NCBI GenBank assembly: GCA_009103225.1
Contig: RHPI01003169.1
Location: forward strand, 1-64,000
DNA: 64,000 bases
Source: Chlorokybus atmophyticus
Taxonomy: Eukaryota > Streptophyta > Chlorokybophyceae > Chlorokybales > Chlorokybaceae
Reading direction: 5' to 3'
Shown: piece after piece, positions 48,661-59,201 of the stretch
How the letters are laid out: every line of letters starts with the position of its first letter
Numbering within the stretch: the first letter of the stretch is position 1
Made by a program: the position numbers and the translations under genes
Notes under the pieces: model-generated
What the model saw: only the letters and a program-made list of their open reading frames with translations
What the model was told of the DNA's origin: nothing
Database searches by the model: none

Positions 48661-48841
48661 CTCTCCAACTGATAGTCGGGTGCCGCCTGTTTAGCTGTAA
48701 GTGGCGCTGCCGCCTCCAACGCTGCCGCCGCCGGTTGGCCCGCCCGAATGTATGAGGCGCGAAAACGAAAATGAGGCGGTTTTGAACGTCTAGAGTCCCG
48801 CACTATAGTCGCACTTGTAGTGCGTCCTTGCTCCTATGGTT

Positions 48842-49020
48842 GATGGTACGACTAATACTTGATGGTACGACTTATGCATTCGTGCCATCCATGCTTCATA
48901 CAACCATTGGTAACAATGGTTGTGTCGTAACATATATGATACGACAGAGGCATCTCTCGTCCAACCCCAGCAATTGACGTACAATGGCTCTGTCATACCA
49001 TCCATGGTACGACAGAGGCA
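48842..49020. promoter_or_regulatory. Left palindrome cluster (GTACCAT/ATGGTAC core)
   Basis: Within 180 bp: two direct copies of GATGGTACGAC (48842 and 48861), a hairpin CAACCATTG-GTAA-CAATGGTTG (48901-48922), an imperfect palindrome GTCGTAACATATATGATACGAC, and a palindrome of about 34 bp at 48986-49019 (arms pair 14 of 16). The unit TACGACAGAGGCAT recurs 67 bp apart. The cluster lies between the starts of genes A and B. Its largest palindrome is related to one at 58834-58869. Confidence 0.75.
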
Positions 49021-49279
49021 TTGCTCGATCAGCCCAAATGGGAGTTAGCGTGCACTCACCCAAACACGCTGCATTGATGGCCGGATGATGGCACGCAGGG
49101 GCACCAGGTCGATGACGGGTCGAATGTCAGGCTTGATGGGCCTGGGTTCGATTAGGAGGTTGAGGACCAGGAGTCGGAGGAGGCGGCGGCGGCGGCGGCG
49201 TGGCACATTATGCGAGAAGTTGTGGTCGTAAGAGTTCAAGCAGCGAAGCCAGCTACTACCGGTCGCCACGTCATGAATC

Positions 49280-52200
49280 ATGGCAGGCGTCAACAATGGG
49301 GCTGTCAAACATGCATCACCAACATTGGACAAACCAGCAGGCAAGCCATTAAAGACCATCTTCACACAGAGAGCTGCTTGGTGGCTCGCTTTCTGCAACA
49401 AGGAGTGGATCAGGAGTTGCAGTCCTTGGAGCCCCTTGTCACAACCATGCGGGACTGATTGCGGCTGTGGGAACAAGCACAAAGGAATGCAGAGGTACGC
49501 TCAACAGTCACATGCATTCCTTGCAAGAGCAATTTGTTTTTTAGCGCACTCCATGTGATATATGTAGCGTGGCTGCAGGCCTCCACTATTCACCCATACC
49601 CACCCTACAGTCAAGCCGACATTGCGGAAGCAAGAGCAGAAAGACAGAGCTGGGCGGCGGTATGTTGTTGCCAATCTCGCTGTGCATGTTGACTGCAATG
49701 TCGGCTCCAATGCATGCCTGCCTTTGCATGCTAGGATGTGCGTGAGCGTGCGAAGTCGCGCGCGCGTGCCGAACGAAGTAGGCTGGGTTTGAGCACAGGA
49801 GCGCGTGGCCATTCGTCCGGCATTCAACCAATAGTGCATCAACCAGCAATGACGCAGTCCATGCAATCATTCGTGCATCAACCAGCAATGCCGCAGGTGA
49901 CTGTTCGAAGCAACCAACTGATGACGGTGTGACGCAGTTGACTATTGCAATTGCAGTGTCGCAAGCATGCAGCTAACCCACATGTGATTGGTTGACAGCA
50001 CCACAGTGCACTAGGTCCTGTTGGAGCTCCTATGCAAGCCTGGATTCAATCCCATCAACTGGTCCTTCAATCCCACTTGCTGATGGGCGCGGCGGCAATG
50101 CGGCATCAGTTTAACATGCATGTTGGCCTATTGAATCCCGACATGTCCATTGGGGCAGTGGCGCATGATGTGCCCATGGCTCACGAGCTCCGTGACGAGT
50201 CTGCCTACGAGGGTGGCGGGGAGAGTGCAGCCAATACCATCTTGTCAGCCCCCATGGCTTCCCCTGCTCCATGCAGCCCACGGGCCATTGTTGTAAGTCG
50301 CTGTCTTTTATGCTCGTGCCTTGGTAACAATGCGTCAGGCACTGCATAAGCTTATATTCGTCCTTTGCAACATTGTGAGCCATCTTATCCTGGGTCCTGT
50401 ATACAGCCCCCCTTGCTGCATGCACAAGTGGTCTCACCTGCAGCTCCTGCTCCCCTCTCAGCCAGAGCGCAACCACCTTCCGCGGCACCAGTCCTTCATA
50501 CACTGCCATCTCCTCCACGAGCAGCACCGGTGATTGCGGGGCAACAATCCTTCTCGCCGCCACCGGCGAGACAGCAGCACAATGCAACAACCAATGTGGC
50601 TTCTGCACCTAACTTACCCCACCCGCTGCAAGTTGAAGCCGGCAGTCTGCCCCAAACTCAAGTACTTTATCAGTCACTGTGACTCTTGCCGTTCACAGTT
50701 GAACACACCATGTGAGTGCTGTATGCGCATGCAGCAGGGGTCACCACCTGCCAGCGAGTCATCAGAGGAGCTGGCCGCAACCCGCATACGGCCATCAGTC
50801 ATGCTAGGTGGCCAGCTCGCCTCATGGGACCACTTCAATGCGCCAACGGATGGTAATTGCTTCTACCATTGTGTATTTCGCGCCAGGCCATCCATAGCGC
50901 AAAGTGTCCTGGATGATCACAAGTGCCCCAGCTCGAGCAGATTTTGGGCCATGCTGGACACCATGGACGACGACGGCAGGGGGCACACTCTCCGCAAAAT
51001 CACCGCCAAGGCTGTCGATGCAGGCGTGGCGAGCAGAATCCTAGACTTCTGCAGAGCCACTGGTGCCGCGGGAGAGATGGCGCAGTATTACGACAAACTG
51101 CCTGCGACCATGTTGGCTGATATCAACTGCAACATTGACCTAGCCATGGCCAAGGTGCGACAGATCGTGCGGAGAAAAGATGTGTACGTCGAGCACCTGC
51201 AGATGACCATGTTTGCCAACAAGCTGGGCTTGTTGATTGGCTGCGTGACCGTTCAGCGCGAGCATGGGGAGTGGGTGCCACGGCCCGGCAGCGCAGTTTG
51301 GGTTGGAAATAAAGAAGCCCCCAACTCAGTCCTGGTGGTGGGCAACACTGCTCCTGATGAGCCAGAAGCACACTTTTGGCTCCTCAAGCCTGCAAGCACC
51401 GAACAGTGGTCGTGGCCTATGCATGAAGTGCCACCGGAGGTAACACACCTGATCGGAGAGTGGCGGAATGGCGTTGCCAATTCCCCGCTACCACCGGCTG
51501 TGACCCAAAGTGCTGCGCCAACGCCTCAGGCCTCGCCTTCGTGTGCTAGGCAAGAAGTAGCCGAGTGTTCTGCACATCCTGCCTCCCCTCAACCACAGCC
51601 ACATGCTCGCAATCCCAATTCAGCACCCTCCCTTCCTGCCGCGGAGACTCACTTGCCACCGCACTCTGACCATCCGGAGGCATCTTCATCAAGAAGCAGC
51701 TGTAGCTCTCCCTCTCCCTCCAAGCTTGCCACATTGATCCCAGCCTGTCTTGTTGGTAAAGAGATTGATCGAGGTGTCCTGAAAGCTGCGCTGAAAGACA
51801 AAGGCTTCATGCTTGACCTCATGAAGCAACATGAGGTCGTGGAGAAACGGGAGGCAATCAACAAGCGCAAAGCTGTGGAGCAAGAAGATAACGCCTTACC
51901 TCCTCTGAGTGACAGTGCCACGGAGAGCGCCTGCCAGGATGTGCAGGGTGACAAAAAAAAAAAGAAGAAGGTTGTTGGAACAAAGGACGCTGACAGGACC
52001 AAAAAAGGAAAGGTGAGGCATCGTTACAACATTAGAAGAAGCACAGCACCTTGAAGCCTCACTGGGGCTGACTGTGTGTCCTGAGTAGACACAGGCGGGT
52101 TTACAGCGTCAAGTGGCTGCTCAGCATCGTCCAGAGAGACAGCCGGTGCGGCACGAGCTGCTTAAGCTCAAAGCACCGACACGCAGACGCTTTAAGGGGC

Positions 52201-53122
52201 TGACTCGTAGTGCAAAGGAGTTGATCACCCTACAGTACGCCCAAGACGCGCTGCATCACCGCATGCGGCATGCCTCGAGGTGGGTGACGAAAGTTTCCAA
52301 TAAGTGGGAGCAAACGCGGAGAATGCGGTCTAAACAGACCTTTAGGGATTGGCCGTGGTTGGAACCCATACACGATATGGCCATCCGTAGTACGTTGTTG
52401 CCCCTCGCCGTCCTCGATATGATGGTGTTGTTGCTGCCACAGTAACCGGCAATGTGCAAGAGCTATCTGCGGAGCAGAACTTCGACCTGCTGCAGCAGAT
52501 GTACCTGTCGATGTTGACCAATGCGGGTCGAGATGTGTGCCACTACCTGAGCAAACATACTGGGTGGCAAGTAAAACCATTCGAGCTGTACTTGGCATGC
52601 TTTGGCTGGCAGTGGCTGTATGTCATACGGCACGTCGAGCTGATTCTGTGGAAGCTCGAAGAAAATGACGATGCGGGGGAGTACACGAGTGACGACAGCC
52701 ATGTCGAGGGCCTGGATGAACGCATGCTGGACGAGACCACCAAGACCAGCAGGTGGTGTATGGCGGCAGATGGGCGTCAGGTGATCGAGCAGGCAGTGGA
52801 GCGTTATGCTGCGCCATTCAGATGGGAGTCGCTACGCCTGCGACGCGATAACAGAGTTTGGTGGCAGAGGCAGCTTGCACACCCGCGTGCACCATGTGTG
52901 CTGATTTGTCGCATTGAAGAGCCACCCCCCCCAGCGGATGGGGAGACGCCCTGTTGCAAGAAAGCGATGTGCCATGTCTGCATCATAGCACATCAGAAGA
53001 CTGTGGCAAATAAATCAAAGAATCTACAAGCGTGTCCATTCTGCAAGCAACCTCACCCGTTTTGGTCGCCACGCCTGATGCAAGACGCCAACGTGTCGGC
53101 GGTGATTTGGCCCCCGCCTTGA
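49280..53122 (+). CDS. Element gene B: OTU-type cysteine protease with RING-like C terminus
   Basis: OTU proteases remove ubiquitin from proteins; RING fingers help attach it. Exons: 49280-49494, 49611-49659, 49735-49896, 49999-50292, 50407-50661, 50699-52012, 52095-52389 and 52443-53122; 3,264 nt (1,087 aa) in frame. Residues 1-290 are Cys-containing, then Gln/Pro/Ala-rich. The OTU catalytic motif APTDGNCFYHCVF lies near residue 340, and the His motif EPEAHFWLLKP about 170 residues on. A Lys-rich stretch (GDKKKKKKVVGTKDADR) precedes the C-terminal part. The last 70 residues hold paired Cys/His (CVLIC ... CCKKAMCHVCIIAHQ ... CPFCKQPH) like a RING or similar treble clef. The intron before the OTU exon is very short (37 bp as called; a 66-bp alternative exists). 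The Asp, Cys and His are all present, so activity is plausible. Confidence 0.8.
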
Positions 53123-53370
53123 TGCCAATTGTGCATGTATTGTAGTTTTGTGTTGGCTTCCTGTGAACCATGTAGGTACATGTATAGTTGCAGCATAGTG
53201 CAAGGTGCACCAGAGATCTGCTGTTGTTAGAAGCATTGGCTGTACATGTGTATGATGACTGCCCGGCGCATGAGTCAGTGCATGGCTTGCATACCTCGCT
53301 GGTTTAGAGCGTGGTTGACAGCAACAAACTCGGACAGCGCTCTGGGTTCCATGGCATGACAGCACAGTAT

Positions 53371-53482
53371 TACTCTACGATCGTGGTAGTATGCGAGTAT
53401 CCTTGTACTGTAGTACCATTAACAGATAGAGTACCATTCATGTTGATGTAGTACCATGCATGGTACTGCAATAGCGTATCAG
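53371..53482. promoter_or_regulatory. Middle palindrome cluster before the methyltransferase gene
   Basis: Contains the perfect palindrome AGTACCATGCATGGTACT (53449-53466) and further GTACCATT copies at about 53,413 and 53,431. It lies between the stop of gene B and the start of gene C and shares the GTACCAT core with the clusters at 48.9 and 58.9 kb. Confidence 0.65.
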
Positions 53483-53604
53483 GTACAGTCGTGCTTCACT
53501 TGAAGTTTGACCCATTTAGGTTCGTAAGCTGGCAACCCTAAATTGATGCCCATACCCTAAAGTCTCGCTCAGTTTGTGGGCAGTTGTGCCGATTCCTATT
53601 TTGC

Positions 53605-55331
53605 ATGATGTCGGCGGCAGCAGTTGAATCACCCTCACCTAGGAGACCATGCTTGGTGTGCCCACAATGCAATGCGTACGTATGTGCCAATGGCCGTAGG
53701 CTGCAAATGCGAGCACACTTGATCGATTGCTAGCGAGTGCAGACAGTGTGCCACGATTTTAGTGCTGCTTGCTGGCATCACACCACACACAATGTCGACG
53801 TGTTTGGCTGCCGCCTCGGCCAAGTGCTGTGCAAGGAACCCGAGTTTTTCCATTGCGTGCAGTGCGTGTGCGAATCGTGCTCGCGCTCATGCTTCGAGTG
53901 GCGAGGGGAACCCATGCGCTTCTTCACATGGACAACACCGGGACATGTGGTTAGTGGACAGGTGGTGGATGCTGTGGAGGTAATCCACAAGAGTGGACCG
54001 CGACGTATCACTGCATGTTATGTTGGGCGTATGCTTATTTCATGCATGTTGAAGCTGTTGTCGCATTCAGAGCAGTCTTGCACGGTGTGGGCGTGGGCAG
54101 TTCCACCTGGCCGCTGTAGAGGAGGCAGACCATCGACCGCTGGACAGCGCACTGCATCGGCTGCGAAACGCGGTTAAGTTGAGATGCGAGCAGCTGATCG
54201 GTGTGAGTGTCATGGTGCATTGGCCGCTGGATGGGGAATGGTATGCGGGCGTTGTGGAATCATTCAAGCAAGCATCAGGTCAGCATCGCTTCGTGGCGTG
54301 CGAGATTGAGGACGCATCATATATGCATGGTGCAATGGAAAATGTCTTTGCAGGGCAGCACCGTATAGTATTCGATGATGGTGATCGACCACAAACCATC
54401 AACTTCAAAGGGCACAACGTATTCGCGTACACATCAGTTGACGGGGCACGCCATGTTCTGCGCGCCGGAGGGGAGAACGTCAGTCGCAATGTAAGCCCGG
54501 ACGGCATCATTGTTAGTCCCTGGCCAGCACCACGGCCAGCCTTGACCACATACACGCCATTTGACAACAAGCTGGGACGCACACGCAGACCAAGGGCACT
54601 CGACCTATTCTGCGGCGGTGGCGGTGCCAGTGTCGGTCTATACCACGCAGGCTTTGACGTGACCGGGATGGACATAAGTCCCTCCTCTGAGTACCCGCTG
54701 CCCTTCATACATCGCAATGTATGCACCCTGAGTGCAGGAGAGCTGAGCGAGTACGAGCTCATCTGGGCCAGTCCACCATGCCAAGCCTATTCAGGTGCTA
54801 TCCCGGCACCTCAACGGGCGGCACATGGCACATGCTGGAGACACCAGGATATGATACCGCTCGTCCGACGTCTGCTGCTTGCAAGCCAGGTCAAGTTTGT
54901 GATTGAGAATGTGCCAGGAGCAGCTTTCCGCATTCAGACCCAATCTGTCCCTTTGTGGCACGATGTTTGGCCTATCAACTTTCCGACACCGTCTGTTTGA
55001 GACATAGCCAGTGGTAGCTACCCCACCAGCACGCTGCTCGCACGCGGGCAAGGCAGTTGGACTGCTATCGCCGCACCTATCCGCTAGCGCGAAGAAGACA
55101 ATCGTGACATCAAACACGCCACAGCAGATGTACCCGGTCTATGGCCTTCCAAGCACCAGGGGCGGCATTGCTGCGTGGCAATCAGCGCTGGGAGTGCCAT
55201 GGATGACCTCGGCCGTTTTCATAGCGAATGCAGTTCCTCCCGAAATGGCGGAGGGCATAAGGCGTCTCATGCTTGAAACAATGGATATGCGCTGTGACTA
55301 TCCTCCTGTGTCATGGAACCATCAGGCTTGA
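53605..55331 (+). pseudogene. Element gene C: Tudor-like plus phage-type DNA cytosine-C5 methyltransferase, broken
   Basis: C5 methyltransferases add a methyl group to cytosine in DNA. Exons: 53605-53679, 53743-53979, then 54101 onward. The N terminus has a Cys-rich zinc region (CLVCPQC; CVQCVCESCSRSC). A Tudor-like segment follows (VHWPLDGEWYAGVVESF ... IVFDDGD). Methyltransferase motif I is LDLFCGGGGASVGLYHAGFD, motif IV is SPPCQAYS with the catalytic Cys, motif VI is FVIENVPGA, motif VIII is FRHRLFET, and the end is GGIAAWQSALGVPWM ... ANAVPPEM. The layout is that of the compact phage and bacterial enzymes, not plant MET1 or CMT. The reading frame shifts by one near 54,950 (a CCC run), so the LCGTMFGL block is out of frame, and an in-frame TAG follows at about 55,012. 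Both faults could be mutation or sequencing error. All catalytic motifs remain. Confidence 0.82.
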
Positions 55332-55534
55332 GTGTGGTGCACTGTATTGATGCTTAATGCCACACGGCGGACTGATTGTTGAATGTTGCATGGCATATTC
55401 GATTGTGGTGACAGTTGTGTAGTGACAGCTGCCCGGTATTGTACACGTCCACATGCAAAAGTCTTAGCATACGATTAGCAATGCCTAACTGACTGATATG
55501 CTCCAAACTCAGAGTAGTGAGACAACTACATGTG

Positions 55535-58500
55535 TCACGTGGAAGTGCAGTGAACGTTCACCCAATACTTGCCCTCTTGTACACGGGCGCTGTCCTTGTC
55601 AAACATGGGGAGCAGCTGGACAATGCCTTTTACTTGCTCCAGAGTCACGACATCGAGATGTGGACCGCCTCGACGCTTTTCCCATTCCAAAGCGATGCAC
55701 TTTGTGTCGCTCGTCACATCCAGCTTCGTGTACCAGCGGACAAACACGACCTCCTTCCACACGCGCTCGCCGCTACCACCCCACACCACCACGCGCAGAA
55801 AAAGGAGTGCCTGAGCCCACCACGTCACGTTCACACCGTCCTCATAACCTTCCAACTCAAGTGTAGAGATTCAAGGCCGCCCATGGAACATCCCAGTTGC
55901 GCGCGCCATGCTGACTCCTGATGTCATGTACACCGCTGCGCCTCCGTTTACCACGCGAACAGCACGCCACCCGTCGGCCAACTCCAGTTGTTCCCTCCTC
56001 AACCAGCTGTCCAGGGTGGTAGGCAGCTTGTCGGCGAATGGAGTCTTCAAGGCGACTTGGCGGCTACGCGCAAATCCGCTCCAGTACGGGCTGGACTCCC
56101 TCCTTGCCAGCACATCCATCCGTAGCAACTTGTCCGTCTTCTCCATGACGTTACAGCACTGCTGCCGCGCCTGCGCCATGACGGATCGCATCTCGGGATC
56201 CATGACCATGCCATCCTCTCTCACATATTCCGCACAGCTCCATGCCTTCAGGATACGTGCCTGGTAGTCCCGGCTGTTGCCACCACGCGCCCACCGTTTG
56301 ATATTTTGGGCGTGCGTCTGCTCCATGCGGTTGGCGCTGAACCAATCTGGGTGTCCACTGCTGACAATTACCGGCCCAAAATGAGTGAGCTGATGCATCT
56401 TCTAGATCTTCCAACCTGACTTCTGTGCAGAATATGACGACAGTAGTGGATGCAACACTGCAGCTTTGAAGGCAGCCAGCTCGTTGTCGGCTGTGGTCAG
56501 GGTCTCTCTTGTGTGTTCGTGCGCCTTGAGCAACTTCTTATTCCACTGGGCAAGCGATGCGGCAGCAATGGTGAAGACATCGTTGCCCTCATTGTCGAGC
56601 AGAAAATCGTCTGCGAGGACCGGCAGCAGCTGCAGCACCGCCACTCTCTCCACCATCTGGAAGAAGTGGTCGGACAGGAAGAAATCTACTGTGCTTGTGG
56701 GTGCCTTGAAGTGCGAAACCCACAGATTCGCCTTGCATACATTCAGCTTGTGCACATGTGCTCGTGAGCACGTGTCATTGGCTTTTGTGTTCAACACAAA
56801 AGCAACACCAAAGACGTGCCTGGCCTGCGGGATCTGTCTCGTGGATGAACGCGTTCGTTCCTTCGCGGCGTCGTACACAGCAGCAAGCAGGTGGTCAATG
56901 ATGCCAGCACATGCATTGCGTCAGGGGCAAGACGAGAGTAGCAGTCAGCTCCCGGCACCCGCGAGTGTCGCCAACCCCACAGTGCATTCTGTTGCCAAAC
57001 CACATTGCCTGGTTTCACGGAAAGCCATTCATCCTCACGAATGCCGATAATTTGACCATTACCTCCTCGACATGCATGGAGTGCTGCTCTTTAAAAGCCT
57101 TTGCTGTCTGGCGTGCATTCTTAACACCGCTATGCAGGTCCGCCCGCAGCTGACGTATTGCTGGTGTGTAGAAGGCCTCGGTTCTCAATTCCCGGTCCTC
57201 ATCCATCTCCAATATATCTGATTTGGTGACGAGACAAACATCGCAAGGATGTCGTGTTTGGTTGCCCGACACAGTGCGTGCGAGTGTGGCAGCCTCCTAC
57301 AACACGACAAACTCAGATGTTCTACTGACAACATCCTCCATGCACTGTGTGCTAGCAGGCTGCATCCGGTTACAACCATTCATGCCCACTACCTGCCAAT
57401 CGCTGATGTAGTTGGCAAGCGCGGGAAACACACGACGCTCGATACCATTCGGGTTGATGAGCTGCAGACCTTCCCAACTTGCCCGCTTCACATCCCCTAA
57501 CACTACATTCAAAGCGTCATGACAAATCTCACGTTTCCGAATGGAGAACGATTCCTTGCCCTGCGCCCAGGTGCGATGCCCGGCCACTGCGTGAACCACC
57601 GGAGAAGCGCTATCATAACAACCCCCATGTTGCTAGCATACATGTCCCAACTGTAGTTGGCAAGCAATGCCATCAGAGGGTAGCCAGAGCGCTTGCCCGC
57701 GCTGTCCAGCGTGGTCTTGTCACTGTACAGAATGGCAGGCGCCAAGTAGGACGCTTCCCCCACCTCTCTCCTCAAATCCACCTCCACATCCTTCCACCAA
57801 TCGCCCGTGGAAGGATGGCCAAAGCTGTGCTCGTCACCAGTGTACTGGAGATTGAAGCCATTGGCGGCATGTGGATTGCCATACAACCGCGCGAGCCATA
57901 CCTGCTCCGACCAAGAGCATTGCTTACTATGCTGGCCTCAGAATAGATACTGCATCGATACTGCATTAGGTTCTGCATTTCACAGATCTTGGCCGGCATA
58001 TATGTGACGCAGATGTCCTGATCCTTTGGGTCTCCAGGCTTGCGCAGGTCAGCCGTCACGTAGTTTTGATACGGCAGCACACTCGCATGTGCATATGTGA
58101 CATGGCTCTGATGGTTGAAGCACATGCACCGCACACCGTGAACACACCTAAGACTGAAAAAGCAATCGTGGTTCGGAGGTAGCTGGCCACATGCACACCG
58201 GTCTCCCACTGGAGCTCTTCCGTCAGGAAGTGTGCATTTCGGATGCACTTGATGATCCGCCCCATGTCGGAGGCCGACAGGCCTTGGCCGTTGTTGCACT
58301 GCACGAATGCCACTGCAAGAGCATGCTCCGAGCCATACCACCTGGATTCCGACGCGTGCGAAGGGACGCCTCCACTTCCATGTTGGCGTGCCACAGGTTT
58401 CTCAGGCACACGCACACATCGAAAGCCCTCGTTCACTTCCTCCTCCTCCTGTTGCTGCTGTGCGTGTGTCTCCTGGAGGAATCCTTCAGCATCAAGCATG

Positions 58501-58670
58501 TGAGCATCCTGGATCGAACTCCCCGGTTCAACATGACCCGCATCGTACTGTAATGGACGCTGGCCGACATACAGCTTGATCTGCTTGCACACCCTGCTGC
58601 TAATAATGTGCATGTAGACCGAGCTGCGTGTGGCGAAGCGCATGTGGCAATACGGACAAAGGACTCCCAT
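55535..58670 (-). CDS. Element gene D: Plavaka-like transposase (CACTA/CMC type)
   Basis: Cuts the element out and inserts it using an RNase H-fold DDE/D catalytic domain. The protein starts MGVLCPYCHMRFATRSSVYM, a C2HC zinc finger, followed by a Gln/Glu-rich linker. Then come VLPYQNYVTADLRKPGD, STGDWWKDVEVDL, YLAPAILYSDKTTL with the first catalytic Asp (about 57.72 kb), GYPLMALLANYSWD, RRVFPALANYISDW with nearby Cys residues, HPCDVCLVTKSDIL, NALWGWRHSRVPGAD ... LAPDAMH, HFGPVIVSSGHPDW followed by RMEQTHAQNIKRW, and a C-terminal ALLFLRVVVWGG ... WYTKLDV ... IVQLLPMFD. Blocks and order match the Plavaka family known mainly from fungi. Exon edges were seen (for example a donor at about 58,200), but not all junctions were fixed. 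No stop interrupts the main blocks, so it may be functional. This gene identifies the element. Confidence 0.83.
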
Positions 58671-58735
58671 ATCTCACTACTAACGTCGACACAGGTGTCG
58701 CCAATGTAACCTGCATCATATCCAGCAACACGCAC

Positions 58736-58737
58736 AC

Positions 58738-58769
<32 letters not shown>

Positions 58770-58790
58770 GCCACCGCCACCGCTACCGCT
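58736..58790. repeat. (CCG)n/(CCACCG)n tract upstream of the transposase
   Basis: About ten CCG units followed by CCACCG and CTACCG units, between the transposase start and the right palindrome cluster. A shorter (GGC)n lies at 49,183-49,201, in the mirror position between the left palindrome cluster and gene B. Confidence 0.85.
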
Positions 58791-58833
58791 ACCCTTGCAT
58801 GCCAGAGGCGGGAAACTTGGCCGCCAGTCACTG

Positions 58834-59045
58834 GCTCCGTCGTACCATTATAATGGTACGATCGAGCCATTGCACGTCCAGGGTGAGTCTCTGGATATAT
58901 ATATATATATATATATACATATATATTCTGATTAAACCGTTTCAATGGTACGAAGATGCCTTTGCCAAAAGGTATAGGCATTGTACAAAGGTACCATTGA
59001 AATGGTACCTTTGTACAATGGCAATGGCAGTTCGTACCATTGACA
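58834..59045. promoter_or_regulatory. Right palindrome cluster (GTACCAT core) with 19-bp perfect hairpin
   Basis: 58841-58860 is the perfect palindrome CGTACCATTATAATGGTACG. Extended to 58834-58869 its arms pair at 16 of 18 and resemble the 48986-49019 palindrome (GGCTC-GTC-TACCAT). Arms 58980-58998 and 59001-59019 are exact (2-nt loop), inside a wider inverted repeat of about 100 bp bounded by CAATGGTACGAA and TTCGTACCATTG. An (AT)n run lies at about 58,896-58,925. The cluster is upstream of the transposase (minus) and of gene E (plus). Confidence 0.8.
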
Positions 59046-59201
59046 ACTCTGGCAATGTCAGTCCCCCTGCGCATGAAAACACCATTGATAGCTCCGCCAA
59101 GCTATGCCCTTACAGGGGCGTGATGCCGAGGGTATGTGGCGTTTGGAAGATCGTTGGCGGCGCTGCCAGGGGCGTAGTGGGCATTGTGGTCGAGGTCCGG
59201 G

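Noticed and set aside
48800-48845. CACTA terminus at the left palindrome cluster (CACTATAGTC near 48,801)
   Set aside because: No matching inverted copy on the right side, whereas CGTCGCAA ends with restored flanking gene give a far better boundary.
50534-50700. Start of the OTU protein at 50,534
   Set aside because: The overlapping Pro-rich frame with proper splice sites continues from earlier exons; the 50,534 frame is arbitrary before 50,699.
52113-52445. A separate 110-codon gene after the OTU exon
   Set aside because: A good donor (GTACGT at 52,390) and acceptor (CCACAG) join it in phase to the next segment, so it is an exon of gene B.
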